Assembly (NCBI RefSeq): GCF_000382425.1
Contig: NZ_KB908298.1
Coordinates: 1-64,000, forward strand
Direction: 5' to 3'
From: Empedobacter brevis NBRC 14943 = ATCC 43319
GTDB taxonomy: Bacteria; Bacteroidota; Bacteroidia; Flavobacteriales; Weeksellaceae
DNA: 64,000 bases
Made by a program: the position numbers and the translations under genes. This document shows positions 34,177 to 42,754 of this stretch, piece after piece (positions within the stretch are counted from its first letter, which is position 1; each line of letters opens with the position of its first letter). The notes beneath the pieces are model-generated. The model saw only the letters and a program-made list of their open reading frames with translations. It made no database searches and was not told where the DNA came from.

Positions 34177-34199
34177 ATACTCACTTTTGAGTATTTTTG
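34177..34199 (+). promoter_or_regulatory. -7 box with overlapping inverted repeat, DUF1294 gene
   Basis: TATTTTTG (34192-34199) partly overlaps ATACTCA-CTTT-TGAGTAT (34177-34194), a 7-bp inverted repeat that could be an operator. ATG 34224 follows. Confidence 0.45.
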
Positions 34200-34223
34200 A
34201 TCGCATAAAATATTCACTAGCGA

Positions 34224-34493
34224 ATGGACATACCTTTATTTTTTACTCTACTCTTTATCAATGTACTGTCTTTTATTTTATTTAAAATAGATAAAAGAAA
34301 TTCTATCATTGGAAGAAGACGTATTTCTGAACTCACTCTTTGTTTTGTAACTTTAATCGGTGGAACCTTAGGATCAATTGCCTCCATGCAGATTTATCAC
34401 CATAAAACAAAAAAGACATCGTTCATTGCTAAGATATTAATCATAATAGCGCTTCAGTGTAGTATATTATTATTCTTGGCAGATAGAATTTAG
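34224..34493 (+). CDS. DUF1294 small membrane protein
   Basis: The 89 residues have an N-terminal helix (FFTLLFINVLSFILFKIDK), the DUF1294 signature RRRISELTLCFVTLIGGTLGSIASMQIYHHKTKKTSF, and a final helix. Function is unknown. Some relatives are fused to cold-shock domains; this one is not. It converges with arfB. Confidence 0.85.
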   Translation: MDIPLFFTLLFINVLSFILFKIDKRNSIIGRRRISELTLCFVTLIGGTLGSIASMQIYHHKTKKTSFIAKILIIIALQCSILLFLADRI

Positions 34494-34498
34494 TCCAA

Positions 34499-34891
34499 CT
34501 ATAACCTAAACCTACGATTATCTTTTTTCTCTGCCTGTTGCTTTTTTTGATTCAATCTTTTTTGCTGAGAAGCTTTACTGGGTTTAGTTTTCTTTCTAAA
34601 CTTAGGAATCAGCAAAGATTTCTCAACCAATTCTCTTATCTTTTTAGTCACAATCTCTTTATTCTCCAATTGCGAGCGAGACTCCTGAGAATTTATAAGT
34701 AAAAATCCTTCTGAATTTATTTTATTCTTCAATTTCTCTATAATTAAAGCTTTTTCTCCTTCTGAAAAAAACTGAGACTCAGAAACGTTCCATTTGGCTA
34801 AAACCATGGTTTCGACTTTATTTACGTTTTGTCCTCCAGCACCGCTGCTACGAGCCGTTTTATAGATTATTTCTGACGAAAAGTCTTTCAT
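34499..34891 (-). CDS. arfB: Alternative ribosome-rescue factor ArfB (YaeJ)
   Basis: ArfB hydrolyses peptidyl-tRNA on ribosomes stalled without a stop codon. ATG 34891 is chosen because it follows the preceding stop by one base and gives the family start (MKDFSSEIIYKTARSSGAGGQNVNK) with the catalytic GGQ. The 130 residues end in the basic tail (KFRKKTKPSKASQQKRLNQKKQQ) that enters the mRNA channel. It is the last gene of an aldo/keto reductase-MFS-arfB operon. Confidence 0.92.
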   Translation of the reverse strand: MKDFSSEIIYKTARSSGAGGQNVNKVETMVLAKWNVSESQFFSEGEKALIIEKLKNKINSEGFLLINSQESRSQLENKEIVTKKIRELVEKSLLIPKFRKKTKPSKASQQKRLNQKKQQAEKKDNRRFRL

Positions 34892-34892
34892 A

Positions 34893-36074
34893 TTAATTCT
34901 TTTTTGTAGCAAACAAAATATGTGAAAACAAACAAATCATCGTAAAAATTATTCCAACTGATACAACGCCGTTCCATTGGAATTTTTCCCAAGCATTTGC
35001 AGCAATAAATGTACCTAAAGATCCTCCAATAAAATAGCTCGTCATGTAAACAGTATTTACTCTGTTTCCTGCTTTTGCGTCTAAACCAAATATAATCGTT
35101 TGATTTGAAACGTGCATCGCCTGTAACCCTAAATCAATCAGAATAACACCTACTATTAATCCCCAATAAGTTAACCCGAATTGATAGAAAAATCCCCATG
35201 CGACCAACATTGTAAGGATAGAATAAAGTATAATTCTCGATATTGATAATAATCTTGAAACCTTTCCAACTAAAGCAGCGGCCAATGCTCCTACTGCTCC
35301 CACCAGACCAAAAGCACCTGCAACATCACTTCCTGCAAAAAAGGGGGCTTCTTCTAAATGAAAAACCAACGTTGTCCAAAAGGCACTAAATGCAGCGAAA
35401 CCAGTTGCTCCACGAAATGAAGCCAATCTCAATTGAGATTGAGATTTTACTAAGTCAACAATCGATTTCATTAAACCACTATAAGTTCCTTTGAAATTTG
35501 GTGGAATTTCTGGTAAAAATATATAAATGGCAATCCAAAGAAATACCATTAAAAACGCTCCAATTAAATAAACATCTCTCCAGCCTAAATATTCTCCGAT
35601 AAAACCACTGAAAACCCTCGAAAGCAATATCCCTACCAATAAACCGCTCATCACCATTCCAACTGCCTGAGCTTTATTTTCCGGTTCTGCCAATTCAGCA
35701 GCCATAGGCACAAATACTTGGGGAATAACTGAGGTAAAACCGATTAAGAAACTTAAAGGAAAAAGCCATGTCACTGAAGGAGCGAAATACATTCCTAAGA
35801 GCGAGGCTGTTATAAAAACAAAGTCAATCAAGATCATTCGTTTTCTTCGCAATAAATCTCCTAACGGAATGATAAACAATAATCCAAATGCATAACCTAT
35901 TTGGGTTAACATGGCAATGGCAGAAATTTGACTTTCAGAAACTTTAAAATCTTTTGCAATCAACGATAATAATGGCTGATTGTAATAATTATTTGCCACA
36001 ACCAAACCGCTTCCAATTATCATAATCCACAAGACAATCGGGGTAAGTTTAGGTTTCTTCACTCTATTTTCCAT
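34893..36074 (-). CDS. MFS transporter (drug-efflux-like)
   Basis: The 393 residues have twelve helices. Signatures of DHA1-type efflux are ANNYYNQPLLSLIAKDF, GYAFGLLFIIPLGDLLRRKRMIL, and GRN-like VGILLSRVFSGFIGEYLGWRDVY. The loop between the halves is polar (NFKGTYSGLMKSIVDLVKSQSQLR). Substrate is unknown. It lies 2 bases after the aldo/keto reductase and 1 base before arfB. A resistance or export role would fit the leader described upstream. Confidence 0.85.
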   Translation of the reverse strand: MENRVKKPKLTPIVLWIMIIGSGLVVANNYYNQPLLSLIAKDFKVSESQISAIAMLTQIGYAFGLLFIIPLGDLLRRKRMILIDFVFITASLLGMYFAPSVTWLFPLSFLIGFTSVIPQVFVPMAAELAEPENKAQAVGMVMSGLLVGILLSRVFSGFIGEYLGWRDVYLIGAFLMVFLWIAIYIFLPEIPPNFKGTYSGLMKSIVDLVKSQSQLRLASFRGATGFAAFSAFWTTLVFHLEEAPFFAGSDVAGAFGLVGAVGALAAALVGKVSRLLSISRIILYSILTMLVAWGFFYQFGLTYWGLIVGVILIDLGLQAMHVSNQTIIFGLDAKAGNRVNTVYMTSYFIGGSLGTFIAANAWEKFQWNGVVSVGIIFTMICLFSHILFATKKN

Positions 36075-36076
36075 TC

Positions 36077-37030
36077 TTAATACTCGCTGGCTTCTGTCAG
36101 AAGTTTTACATCATCGTGAGATAATTCAACATTAACAGCTTCTACAAACGCGTCAAGATGTTGTTCTTTCGTTGCACTGGCAATAGGTGCTACAACTGTT
36201 TTTTGATTCATCAACCAAGCTAACGAAACTGCAGCATAAGAAATGTTATATCGCTTAGAAATTGTCTCCAAGGCATCTAGAATTTTAAAACCTCTTTCAT
36301 TCAAATATTTTTTTATTCCGTCTCCTCTTAAGCTTTTTTGTAAATCCTCTTCATTTCTGTATTTTCCTGTCAAAAAACCACTTGCTAAACTATAATATGG
36401 AATAACTGCCAGGTTATATTTTTCGGCAACAGGTTGCAAAAATTCTTCAAAATGTTTACGATCAATTAAATTATATTCCGGTTGTAAGGTTTTATATTGC
36501 GGTAAATTGTATAGTTCTGATTTATCCAAGGCTTCTATCAATCGTTCCGAAGAAAAATTAGACGCTCCTATAAAACGAACCTTTCCTTCTTTTATTAATT
36601 GATGATAAGCTGATAACGTTTCTTCCACCGGTGTATTCATATCATCATAATGCGTTTGATACAAATCGATATAATCTGTTTGCAAGCGCACAAGAGATTC
36701 TTCCACTTCTTTTAAGATATGAGCCTTGGTTGTATTCGGTTTTTCTTGAATCATATTTCGTCCACCAACTTTAGTCGCCAGGACGATTTGATCTCTTACC
36801 CCTCTCAATTTCAACCAATTTCCAATTATTTTTTCTGATTCCGTCCCTACATTTCCCGGAACCCAATACGAGTAATTATTTGCAGTATCTATCGCATTGA
36901 AACCACGATCAAGAAAGGCATCTAAAATTCGAAAAGATTCTTCTTCATTCAATGTCCAACCAAAAACATTTCCTCCGAAAAAAATTGGTTTTATTTGTAA
37001 AGCCGTATCTCCTAATTGTACATTTTTCAT
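36077..37030 (-). CDS. Aldo/keto reductase
   Basis: The 317 residues form a TIM-barrel NADPH oxidoreductase. Visible are GGNVFGWTLNEEESFRILDAFLDRGFNAIDTANNYSYW with the catalytic Asp and Tyr, VLATKVGG with Lys, and DYIDLYQTHYDD with His. The C-terminal cofactor loop (SATKEQHLDAFVEAV) follows. It belongs to the YajO/YakC-like group; substrate is unknown. It is the first gene of the operon with the MFS transporter and arfB, behind a terminator-containing leader. Confidence 0.9.
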   Translation of the reverse strand: MKNVQLGDTALQIKPIFFGGNVFGWTLNEEESFRILDAFLDRGFNAIDTANNYSYWVPGNVGTESEKIIGNWLKLRGVRDQIVLATKVGGRNMIQEKPNTTKAHILKEVEESLVRLQTDYIDLYQTHYDDMNTPVEETLSAYHQLIKEGKVRFIGASNFSSERLIEALDKSELYNLPQYKTLQPEYNLIDRKHFEEFLQPVAEKYNLAVIPYYSLASGFLTGKYRNEEDLQKSLRGDGIKKYLNERGFKILDALETISKRYNISYAAVSLAWLMNQKTVVAPIASATKEQHLDAFVEAVNVELSHDDVKLLTEASEY

Positions 37031-37049
37031 AGACGTAAAGATAAAAAAA

Positions 37050-37069
37050 AAGCTACTTTACAGTAGCTT
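37050..37069 (-). terminator. Terminator in the leader of the aldo/keto reductase operon
   Basis: AAGCTACT-GTAA-AGTAGCTT on the minus strand forms an 8-bp stem with a GNRA-type loop and is followed by nine T residues. It stands 20 bases before the start codon of the operon, so it acts either as an attenuator or as the end of a small RNA. A second promoter-like TATCTTTA follows. Confidence 0.75.
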
Positions 37070-37122
37070 CTTGTTGTAAAATTTTTTGACTCACACGTCG
37101 AAAAATGTAACTTTTAAGATAC

Positions 37123-37137
37123 TTATGGTGTCTTCAT
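37123..37137 (-). CDS. Four-codon leader ORF (MKTP)
   Basis: ATG-AAG-ACA-CCA-TAA on the minus strand lies in the leader, between two segments that can pair (AGATACTT at 37159-37152 and AAGTATCT at 37124-37117). A ribosome ending at its stop would cover the second segment. Translation is not shown, so this is a suggestion only. Confidence 0.35.
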   Translation of the reverse strand: MKTP

Positions 37138-37189
37138 AGGTTTAGAAAACGAAGTATCTAAGTTTAATACTTAGTTTGAAATCGATACA

Positions 37190-37197
37190 CAAATATA
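37190..37197 (-). promoter_or_regulatory. -7 box of the aldo/keto reductase operon leader
   Basis: TATATTTG on the minus strand is a full consensus match, about 160 bases before the first gene. The transcript would begin near 37183. Confidence 0.55.
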
Positions 37198-37290
37198 AAT
37201 AGTTTAGCATTCCTATCATAAAAATAGGGTTTAAACTTCGTAAATTATATTTTTAGCATGGTGAACTGAGATTATATTCAGGTGAAAATA

Positions 37291-40200
37291 TCAGAGAATT
37301 TGCAAAAGCATTCTTACAGTAGTTCCTCTCTCATGAAAATCAATAAATATATTATCTTCCGAATTTTGATTTAAAAGCTGTAATCTTTCATTGATAATTT
37401 TTAATGCTTTCGATTCATATAATCTATTGCTTGTTCGTTTATTGGAGCTTCCTTTCCCATTATCTTCAATGGTTAATTCTAAACAATTTTTCTTTAGACA
37501 GAAACTTAGGTTCACTTTCGGATGCGGATGATTTTGATCAAATGCATGCACAAATGCATTTTCAATAATTGGCTGAATCAACATTGGAGGAATCTTAATT
37601 CTATAAATATCCAACTGCGCATCTACATCAATTTCAAACAAAACTTTATTTCGCCATCTAAAATTTTCAACTTCCACATAAAGTTTCAAGAAATCGATCT
37701 CATCATTCAAACTAATTTCGTCTTTCGTTGATAAATTCAGCATTTGACGAATTAAATGAGAAAATCTTCCAAGCGAGTTTAACGCATTGTCTATGTCATT
37801 GTCTAAAATATAGAACTGAATTGAATTCAGTACATTGAATATAAAATGAGGATTCATTTGAGATTGCAAAGCTGTAAGTCTTGTCTCAGTTAATTGGCGT
37901 TCCAATTGTAATCGCTTATTTTCTTGTTGATTTCTCTCGTTTAATTGATTTATCTTTAATTGATTAAACTTATTTAAGGTTTTGATTTTATTTGTATTAT
38001 ATCGATAAATAATTAATCCACAAGTAAGAATTGACAATAAAATAAAATAAATGTTTAAATAAAAAGGTTCATCTATTTCTAAAGACAGAAGATCCACTAG
38101 TTGTTTTTCTCCATTATTCGTGTCGGTTATTTCCAGCTGAATTTTATATTTACCATATTGTAAATTTCTTAAAAATAAGGTTTCTTCATTGAAGTAATCA
38201 CTCCAATTTTCATCAGGATTAACTCTGTATCGGTATTTATAATTCTCTGAAAAATTAGCATCTACGACAGAAAAATTTAGCACAATATTATTCTCATTGT
38301 TCTTTAATTTCAGTTTTTTATCAATCAAATCAAACCAGGAAAATTTTTCTATTCCAAATACACTGTCGTTTACTTTAAGACCAGTTATTATTACTTTTTT
38401 AGAGTAATTGGGTTGATGCAATAAGTTATCTAAATTCAGTCTATAATAACCATTTTCTACACCAAGAGTCACAATTTTCCCATCAAATACAGACGAATGA
38501 ATATCCTTATTCACAAAACCTTGTTCGTTGCTCAGCATATACATCTTGTTTTGGTTAAAGACAAGTAAATTTCTATTTGTCCCAATCAAGATACTTGTTC
38601 CAAAAATATCTATTGAACTTATATTTTCGGCTCCTATCGCTCGAATATCAATTACTTTTTTTGTAATTAATTCATCTCCATTAATCTCTAAAATATATAC
38701 TTTGGCAAACTCAGTTGCCACCATTAATCGGTTATTCCCTATACATTTTATCATTTTTAACTTCGATTCATTAAATTGATTATTCTGTAAATAAGATATA
38801 AATTTTCCGTTCTCGTATTTAAACAAACCATCGAGAGAAGATCCAAAAAATACAGCATTTTTATTTTGGCTAATCGAAACAACATCTTTTGGAACATTTC
38901 CTTGTGCAGCAGAATAAGAACGGTATTTTAATGTTTTCAAATCATTAAAAATCAAAATCCCTCCAAAAGGAGTTGTTTGAATAAATTGATCTTTGAAATA
39001 TGTAAATTGGTTTATTCTATTGGGTAGATAATTTCTGAAATTTCCTTCAAAATCCAATTCAAAAAGCCCAAAATTGGTCGCTATTATAAATGAATTATGA
39101 TGAATTATAATTTTGTAAAATCGAAGGTTTTTTGCTTGTAGATCAAAATCAATTTCATAAAAATCTTTGTTTGCCTGATGTAGAAAATCTTTGAATTTTG
39201 CTTTCTTCTGAAGCATATAATTATAAAAAAGCTCTTTCTTAATTACTTTTCTGAATTCATTCTCCTCTTTGAAATAAAGTCCTTCCGGTGTTAGAAAATA
39301 CTGTACATTTCCTATTTTCAGGATTTCTATAACTCTTTTATGATCAATTGTTGAAAAATCTAAAAAATGATTGAAATGCACTTCAAAAAGTCCTTTGTCA
39401 GCACTTCCTACATAAATTAAATCGTCTGTCTTACTGCTAAAAACGCGATAAGGATAATCTGACAAGATCTTGAAATTTTCTGTTTGATCTGTAATTTGGT
39501 TGTTCTTAATTTCAGCAACCATTCCGTTACCGGTCCCTCTATCATTACCAACAATTAATAACGAATTTCTTTTTGAAGAGAAATCGTGATTTCTGAAAAT
39601 TGGTAAATCATAGGTAATAAAATTTGATTGATGATTGAAAAAATCATTGATAGGAATTTCTCTAAGACCTTTTGAAGAAGAAAAATATAAATTCTTTTCG
39701 TACAGGAAACTATAATTTATCTTATCAAAAGGTTGGATTAATTTTAATTTTGAAGGAGTAACTTCATAAATACCATGATCAATGGTCGTCACATAAACTT
39801 TATTTTTATGTTCAAAAAATGAAACTGCTTCAAAAACAATGTTATTATTTTTCTCAAATGCAGGGTTATCTATTTTTTTTGATTTTGTATCAATTATAGA
39901 AACACCTCCCTGAGTTGCAACATATATTAAATCATTCAAATAAAATAAATTACGAACTCTATCCGAAACTAATCCTTTAGTTGTATTAACCTGTTCAAAA
40001 TCTTGCCCTGTAAACTTTAAGACACCTTGTCCATAACTTCCAAACCAAATGTTGTGTTCTTTGTCTTCTATTATTGTCCAAATGTTGTTGTACTGTTCTT
40101 TCTCGAAACTTTTCAACATTCTGAAATTATTCATGTCTTTTACAAAAATACCATAGCGTGTTCCAACCCAAAGAAATTTTCGTGAATCTTTATAAATACT

Positions 40201-40323
40201 TAAAATTTCGTTTGCCGGTAAACCATTTTCATAGGTATACTGTTTTGTTAAAACAAATTGTCCATAAAGCCAATTTGAACAAAAAATAAAAACAATGAAT
40301 AAAATACTTTTACGAAACAACAT
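37291..40323 (-). CDS. LytS-type sensor histidine kinase with N-terminal propeller
   Basis: The 1010 residues start with a signal peptide (SILFIVFIFCSNWLYGQ). A periplasmic two-component-type propeller follows (LPANEILSIYKDSRKFLWVGTRYGIF, HNIWFGSYGQGVLKF and later repeats), then a Y_Y_Y-like domain around residues 650-750 (NYKYRYRVNPDENWSDY). One helix (LNIYFILLSILTCGLIIY) and a coiled coil come next. The kinase box LQSQMNPHFIFNVLNSIQF carries His826, and a C-terminal ATPase has PMLIQPIIENAFVHAF and DNGKG. It overlaps its response regulator gene by 14 bases. Confidence 0.92.
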   Translation of the reverse strand: MLFRKSILFIVFIFCSNWLYGQFVLTKQYTYENGLPANEILSIYKDSRKFLWVGTRYGIFVKDMNNFRMLKSFEKEQYNNIWTIIEDKEHNIWFGSYGQGVLKFTGQDFEQVNTTKGLVSDRVRNLFYLNDLIYVATQGGVSIIDTKSKKIDNPAFEKNNNIVFEAVSFFEHKNKVYVTTIDHGIYEVTPSKLKLIQPFDKINYSFLYEKNLYFSSSKGLREIPINDFFNHQSNFITYDLPIFRNHDFSSKRNSLLIVGNDRGTGNGMVAEIKNNQITDQTENFKILSDYPYRVFSSKTDDLIYVGSADKGLFEVHFNHFLDFSTIDHKRVIEILKIGNVQYFLTPEGLYFKEENEFRKVIKKELFYNYMLQKKAKFKDFLHQANKDFYEIDFDLQAKNLRFYKIIIHHNSFIIATNFGLFELDFEGNFRNYLPNRINQFTYFKDQFIQTTPFGGILIFNDLKTLKYRSYSAAQGNVPKDVVSISQNKNAVFFGSSLDGLFKYENGKFISYLQNNQFNESKLKMIKCIGNNRLMVATEFAKVYILEINGDELITKKVIDIRAIGAENISSIDIFGTSILIGTNRNLLVFNQNKMYMLSNEQGFVNKDIHSSVFDGKIVTLGVENGYYRLNLDNLLHQPNYSKKVIITGLKVNDSVFGIEKFSWFDLIDKKLKLKNNENNIVLNFSVVDANFSENYKYRYRVNPDENWSDYFNEETLFLRNLQYGKYKIQLEITDTNNGEKQLVDLLSLEIDEPFYLNIYFILLSILTCGLIIYRYNTNKIKTLNKFNQLKINQLNERNQQENKRLQLERQLTETRLTALQSQMNPHFIFNVLNSIQFYILDNDIDNALNSLGRFSHLIRQMLNLSTKDEISLNDEIDFLKLYVEVENFRWRNKVLFEIDVDAQLDIYRIKIPPMLIQPIIENAFVHAFDQNHPHPKVNLSFCLKKNCLELTIEDNGKGSSNKRTSNRLYESKALKIINERLQLLNQNSEDNIFIDFHERGTTVRMLLQIL

Positions 40324-41104
40324 TCGAAAGAATTTTATACCCTAATGATGTAACAGGAAGTGTTGATTCTCCTCCTTTCGGATCACAATTCAAAATCAAC
40401 ACATTGTTTCGTTTATCAAATTTTTTCGCAAAATTAATATTAACCAAATAAGATCTGTTCACACGAAAAAAATTGGTTTGATCAATCAAATTCTCAACTT
40501 CTTTTAGCGTTTTAGTCACCATATAAGTATCCTCTTTTGTATAAATCGTGCAATAGCTATCGTCTGCTTTACAATAAATAATATCATCAATTTTTAGGAC
40601 TAAAACTTCTGTTATAGAAGGTATAAAAATGATTCCATGTTCATTTTTGAAAATATCTTTCAGCTTATCCGTCTCTAACTCTTGTTCATCTTCCTCTTTA
40701 ATACTTGTAAATTTCTGGATTTGATTCATTTGACTTTGGCGCTCCACAAAGCGATTCAATAAAACTTTGAGATCCAAAATAGAAATAGGTTTCATCAAAT
40801 ACCCCAAACATCCCCATTGATTAACAGCTTGTAGAATATAATCTGAATGAGCTGTCGTAAAAATTACATCAAATGAAATGTCATCAAAATAATCAAATAA
40901 TTTGAAGCCAAATTCATCCGGCATCTGAATATCTAGAAATACTATATCTGGCTGATTTCCTTTTATTTTCCTCACTCCTTCTTTCACAGAATTTGCAGTA
41001 TCTATCGATATAAAAAAGTCAGGCAAAGCATGCTGAATAATTTTCTTTAATCCTTGTTGAGCAAAGTGTTCATCGTCAATAATAAGTGCTTTGTAATTGT
41101 TCAT
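40310..41104 (-). CDS. LytTR-family response regulator
   Basis: ATG 41104 is taken as start because it gives the receiver start MNNYKALIIDDE and lies 17 bases after a -7 box; 22 upstream codons in frame are rejected. Phospho-acceptor Asp58 is in IVFLDIQMPD, followed by TTAHSDY and GYLMKPI with the conserved Lys. The C-terminal LytTR DNA-binding domain reads DIIYCKADDSYCTIYT...FFRVNRSYLVNINF. With the adjacent kinase it forms a two-component system; its targets are unknown. Confidence 0.92.
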   Translation of the reverse strand: MNNYKALIIDDEHFAQQGLKKIIQHALPDFFISIDTANSVKEGVRKIKGNQPDIVFLDIQMPDEFGFKLFDYFDDISFDVIFTTAHSDYILQAVNQWGCLGYLMKPISILDLKVLLNRFVERQSQMNQIQKFTSIKEEDEQELETDKLKDIFKNEHGIIFIPSITEVLVLKIDDIIYCKADDSYCTIYTKEDTYMVTKTLKEVENLIDQTNFFRVNRSYLVNINFAKKFDKRNNVLILNCDPKGGESTLPVTSLGYKILSNVVS

Positions 41105-41120
41105 TCCAGCGTATTTATTA

Positions 41121-41128
41121 CAAATATA
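41121..41128 (-). promoter_or_regulatory. -7 box of the LytTR regulator-kinase operon
   Basis: TATATTTG on the minus strand, 17 bases before ATG 41104. Confidence 0.55.
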
Positions 41129-41137
41129 AAATAAAAA

Positions 41138-41159
41138 AGGATGCTCCGTAGAACATCCT
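41138..41159 (-). terminator. Terminator of the OYE-VOC-MFS operon
   Basis: AGGATG / CATCCT stem followed on the minus strand by six T residues, 24 bases after the MFS stop. Confidence 0.65.
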
Positions 41160-41182
41160 CTTTTCTTCAATTGTTTATTGAT

Positions 41183-42337
41183 TTAAACTTTTCTTGATTT
41201 CAATTGAAAAAAAATGGCTGCAATAATTGCTCCTACAGAAGCCATTATAAAACCAACCCATAATTGTGAATTGAATCCCAGCCCCATAGCAATAGGAATA
41301 CCACCTAGAAATGCACCTAAAGCATTTCCGATATTGAAACTTGCCTGTCCTGCTGCTGCTGCTAAAGTTTCGGATCCTTTCCCATTGTTAATCAACATCA
41401 TTTGTATAGGGGAACCAATTGTAAATGCAATTAAACCTGTGATAAATGACATTACATATGCCATTGTTTGGAGATGAGAGGTGAAGTAAACGATAACTAA
41501 ACAAACCGCCATTGATGCAAACGATATCATGGCAGCTTTATTTGGCGACATCGAATCAGCCAATTTACCTCCAATAAAGTTTCCTACAAACATTCCTAAA
41601 CCGATTAACGTCATGATAACAGGAACTTTTGTTTTTGATAGTTCAGCCACATTTGTCATTAACGGAGAAATATAACTTATCCAGGCGAATAAGCCAGATG
41701 TTCCAATAGAAATCATCACGATTAATACCCAAGCTTCCCATTTTTTGAAAAAACTCAATTGTTCAACCAGACTTCCTTTGTTTGTATTTTTAATCGTTGG
41801 AACCCAAAGTGAAATAGCCAACATTGTAATTAATCCTAAACTTGAGATAATTCCAAATGTTAATCGCCATGAGAACAATTGTCCTAATTTCGTTCCTAAG
41901 GGAACGCCCACTAAATTTGCAAAAGTTAATCCTGCAAACATAATTGAAATCGCTTGTGCTTCTTTTCCTTTTGTTGCTAATTGAGCAGCAACGACAGATC
42001 CAACTCCAAAAAAAGCACCATGTGGTAAACCTGACATGAAACGAGCAATTAAAAGAGTTGTATAACTTGGAGCTATAACAAAAAGCGAATTAAAAATGGT
42101 GAACAATAACATAAAAAAGATAAGAACTTTTTTAGGAGAATATTTACTTGTAGCCATAATCAATGTTGGTGCACCAACCATTACGCCCATTGCATACATC
42201 GATATAAAATTTCCTGCTTTTGGAATTGATATATGCAAATCTTTTGCGAAATCTTCTAAAACTCCCATCATCGAAAATTCCGTCATTCCGATGGCTAAAC
42301 CTCCCATTGCTAAGGCAAGTAAACTCTTTTGTATCAT
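41183..42337 (-). CDS. MFS transporter, DHA1 (AraJ-like) family
   Basis: The 384 residues have twelve helices: LALAMGGLAIGMTEFSMMGVLEDFAKDLHIS, YAMGVMVGAPTL, RFMSGLPHGAFFGVGSVVAAQL and GVPLGTKLGQLFSWRLTFG are typical of AraJ/YdhP-like sugar or drug exporters. The substrate is unknown. Its start lies 24 bases downstream of the VOC gene stop, immediately after an 8-bp tandem repeat, so coupling to the upstream gene may vary with repeat number. Confidence 0.85.
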   Translation of the reverse strand: MIQKSLLALAMGGLAIGMTEFSMMGVLEDFAKDLHISIPKAGNFISMYAMGVMVGAPTLIMATSKYSPKKVLIFFMLLFTIFNSLFVIAPSYTTLLIARFMSGLPHGAFFGVGSVVAAQLATKGKEAQAISIMFAGLTFANLVGVPLGTKLGQLFSWRLTFGIISSLGLITMLAISLWVPTIKNTNKGSLVEQLSFFKKWEAWVLIVMISIGTSGLFAWISYISPLMTNVAELSKTKVPVIMTLIGLGMFVGNFIGGKLADSMSPNKAAMISFASMAVCLVIVYFTSHLQTMAYVMSFITGLIAFTIGSPIQMMLINNGKGSETLAAAAGQASFNIGNALGAFLGGIPIAMGLGFNSQLWVGFIMASVGAIIAAIFFQLKSRKV

Positions 42338-42339
42338 TT

Positions 42340-42371
42340 ATTCTTCTATTCTTCTATTCTTCTATTCTTCG
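42340..42371 (-). repeat. 8-bp tandem repeat (ATTCTTCT x4) at a gene junction
   Basis: Four units (the last ends in G) run from the final codons of the VOC gene, across its TAG stop (42364-42362), to 2 bases before the MFS start. The unit is not a multiple of three, so slippage would change the VOC stop context and the spacing to the next gene. Confidence 0.85.
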
Positions 42372-42751
42372 TATAATTCTATCGGCAACCCATCGGGATC
42401 TTCAAAAAAAGTAAACTTCTTCTGCGTATATTCATCCGTTCTGATGGGTTCTACCGCTACATTCAGCTGCTTTAATTTATTTGTTTCATTTTCAATATTT
42501 TCCACTAAAAAAGCGATATGCCTCAATCCGGAAGATTCCGGGCGAGAAACACGTTTTGGGGGATTTGGAAATGAAAATAATTCGATGCTGTAATGATTTT
42601 GCAAAGCTAAATCTAATTTATAAGAATCACGTTCTTTTCGATAAACTTCTTGCAGAATTTCAAATCCTAAAATTTCGGTATAAAATTGTTTCGATTTTTG
42701 ATAATCGGAACAAATAATTGCAATATGGTGTATTTTTTTTAATGCTAACAT
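42362..42751 (-). CDS. VOC-family protein (glyoxalase-like)
   Basis: The 129 residues form a vicinal-oxygen-chelate domain: KKIHHIAIICSDYQKSKQFYTEILGFEI, YSIELFSFPNPP, LRHIAFLVENI and TFFEDPDGLPIELYEE. Metal-ligand candidates are His8, Glu57 (IELF), His77 (LRHIAF) and the final Glu region. It could be a methylglyoxal lyase or a dioxygenase-like enzyme. It is translated 3 bases after the OYE gene. Confidence 0.85.
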   Translation of the reverse strand: MLALKKIHHIAIICSDYQKSKQFYTEILGFEILQEVYRKERDSYKLDLALQNHYSIELFSFPNPPKRVSRPESSGLRHIAFLVENIENETNKLKQLNVAVEPIRTDEYTQKKFTFFEDPDGLPIELYEE

Positions 42752-42754
42752 AAA

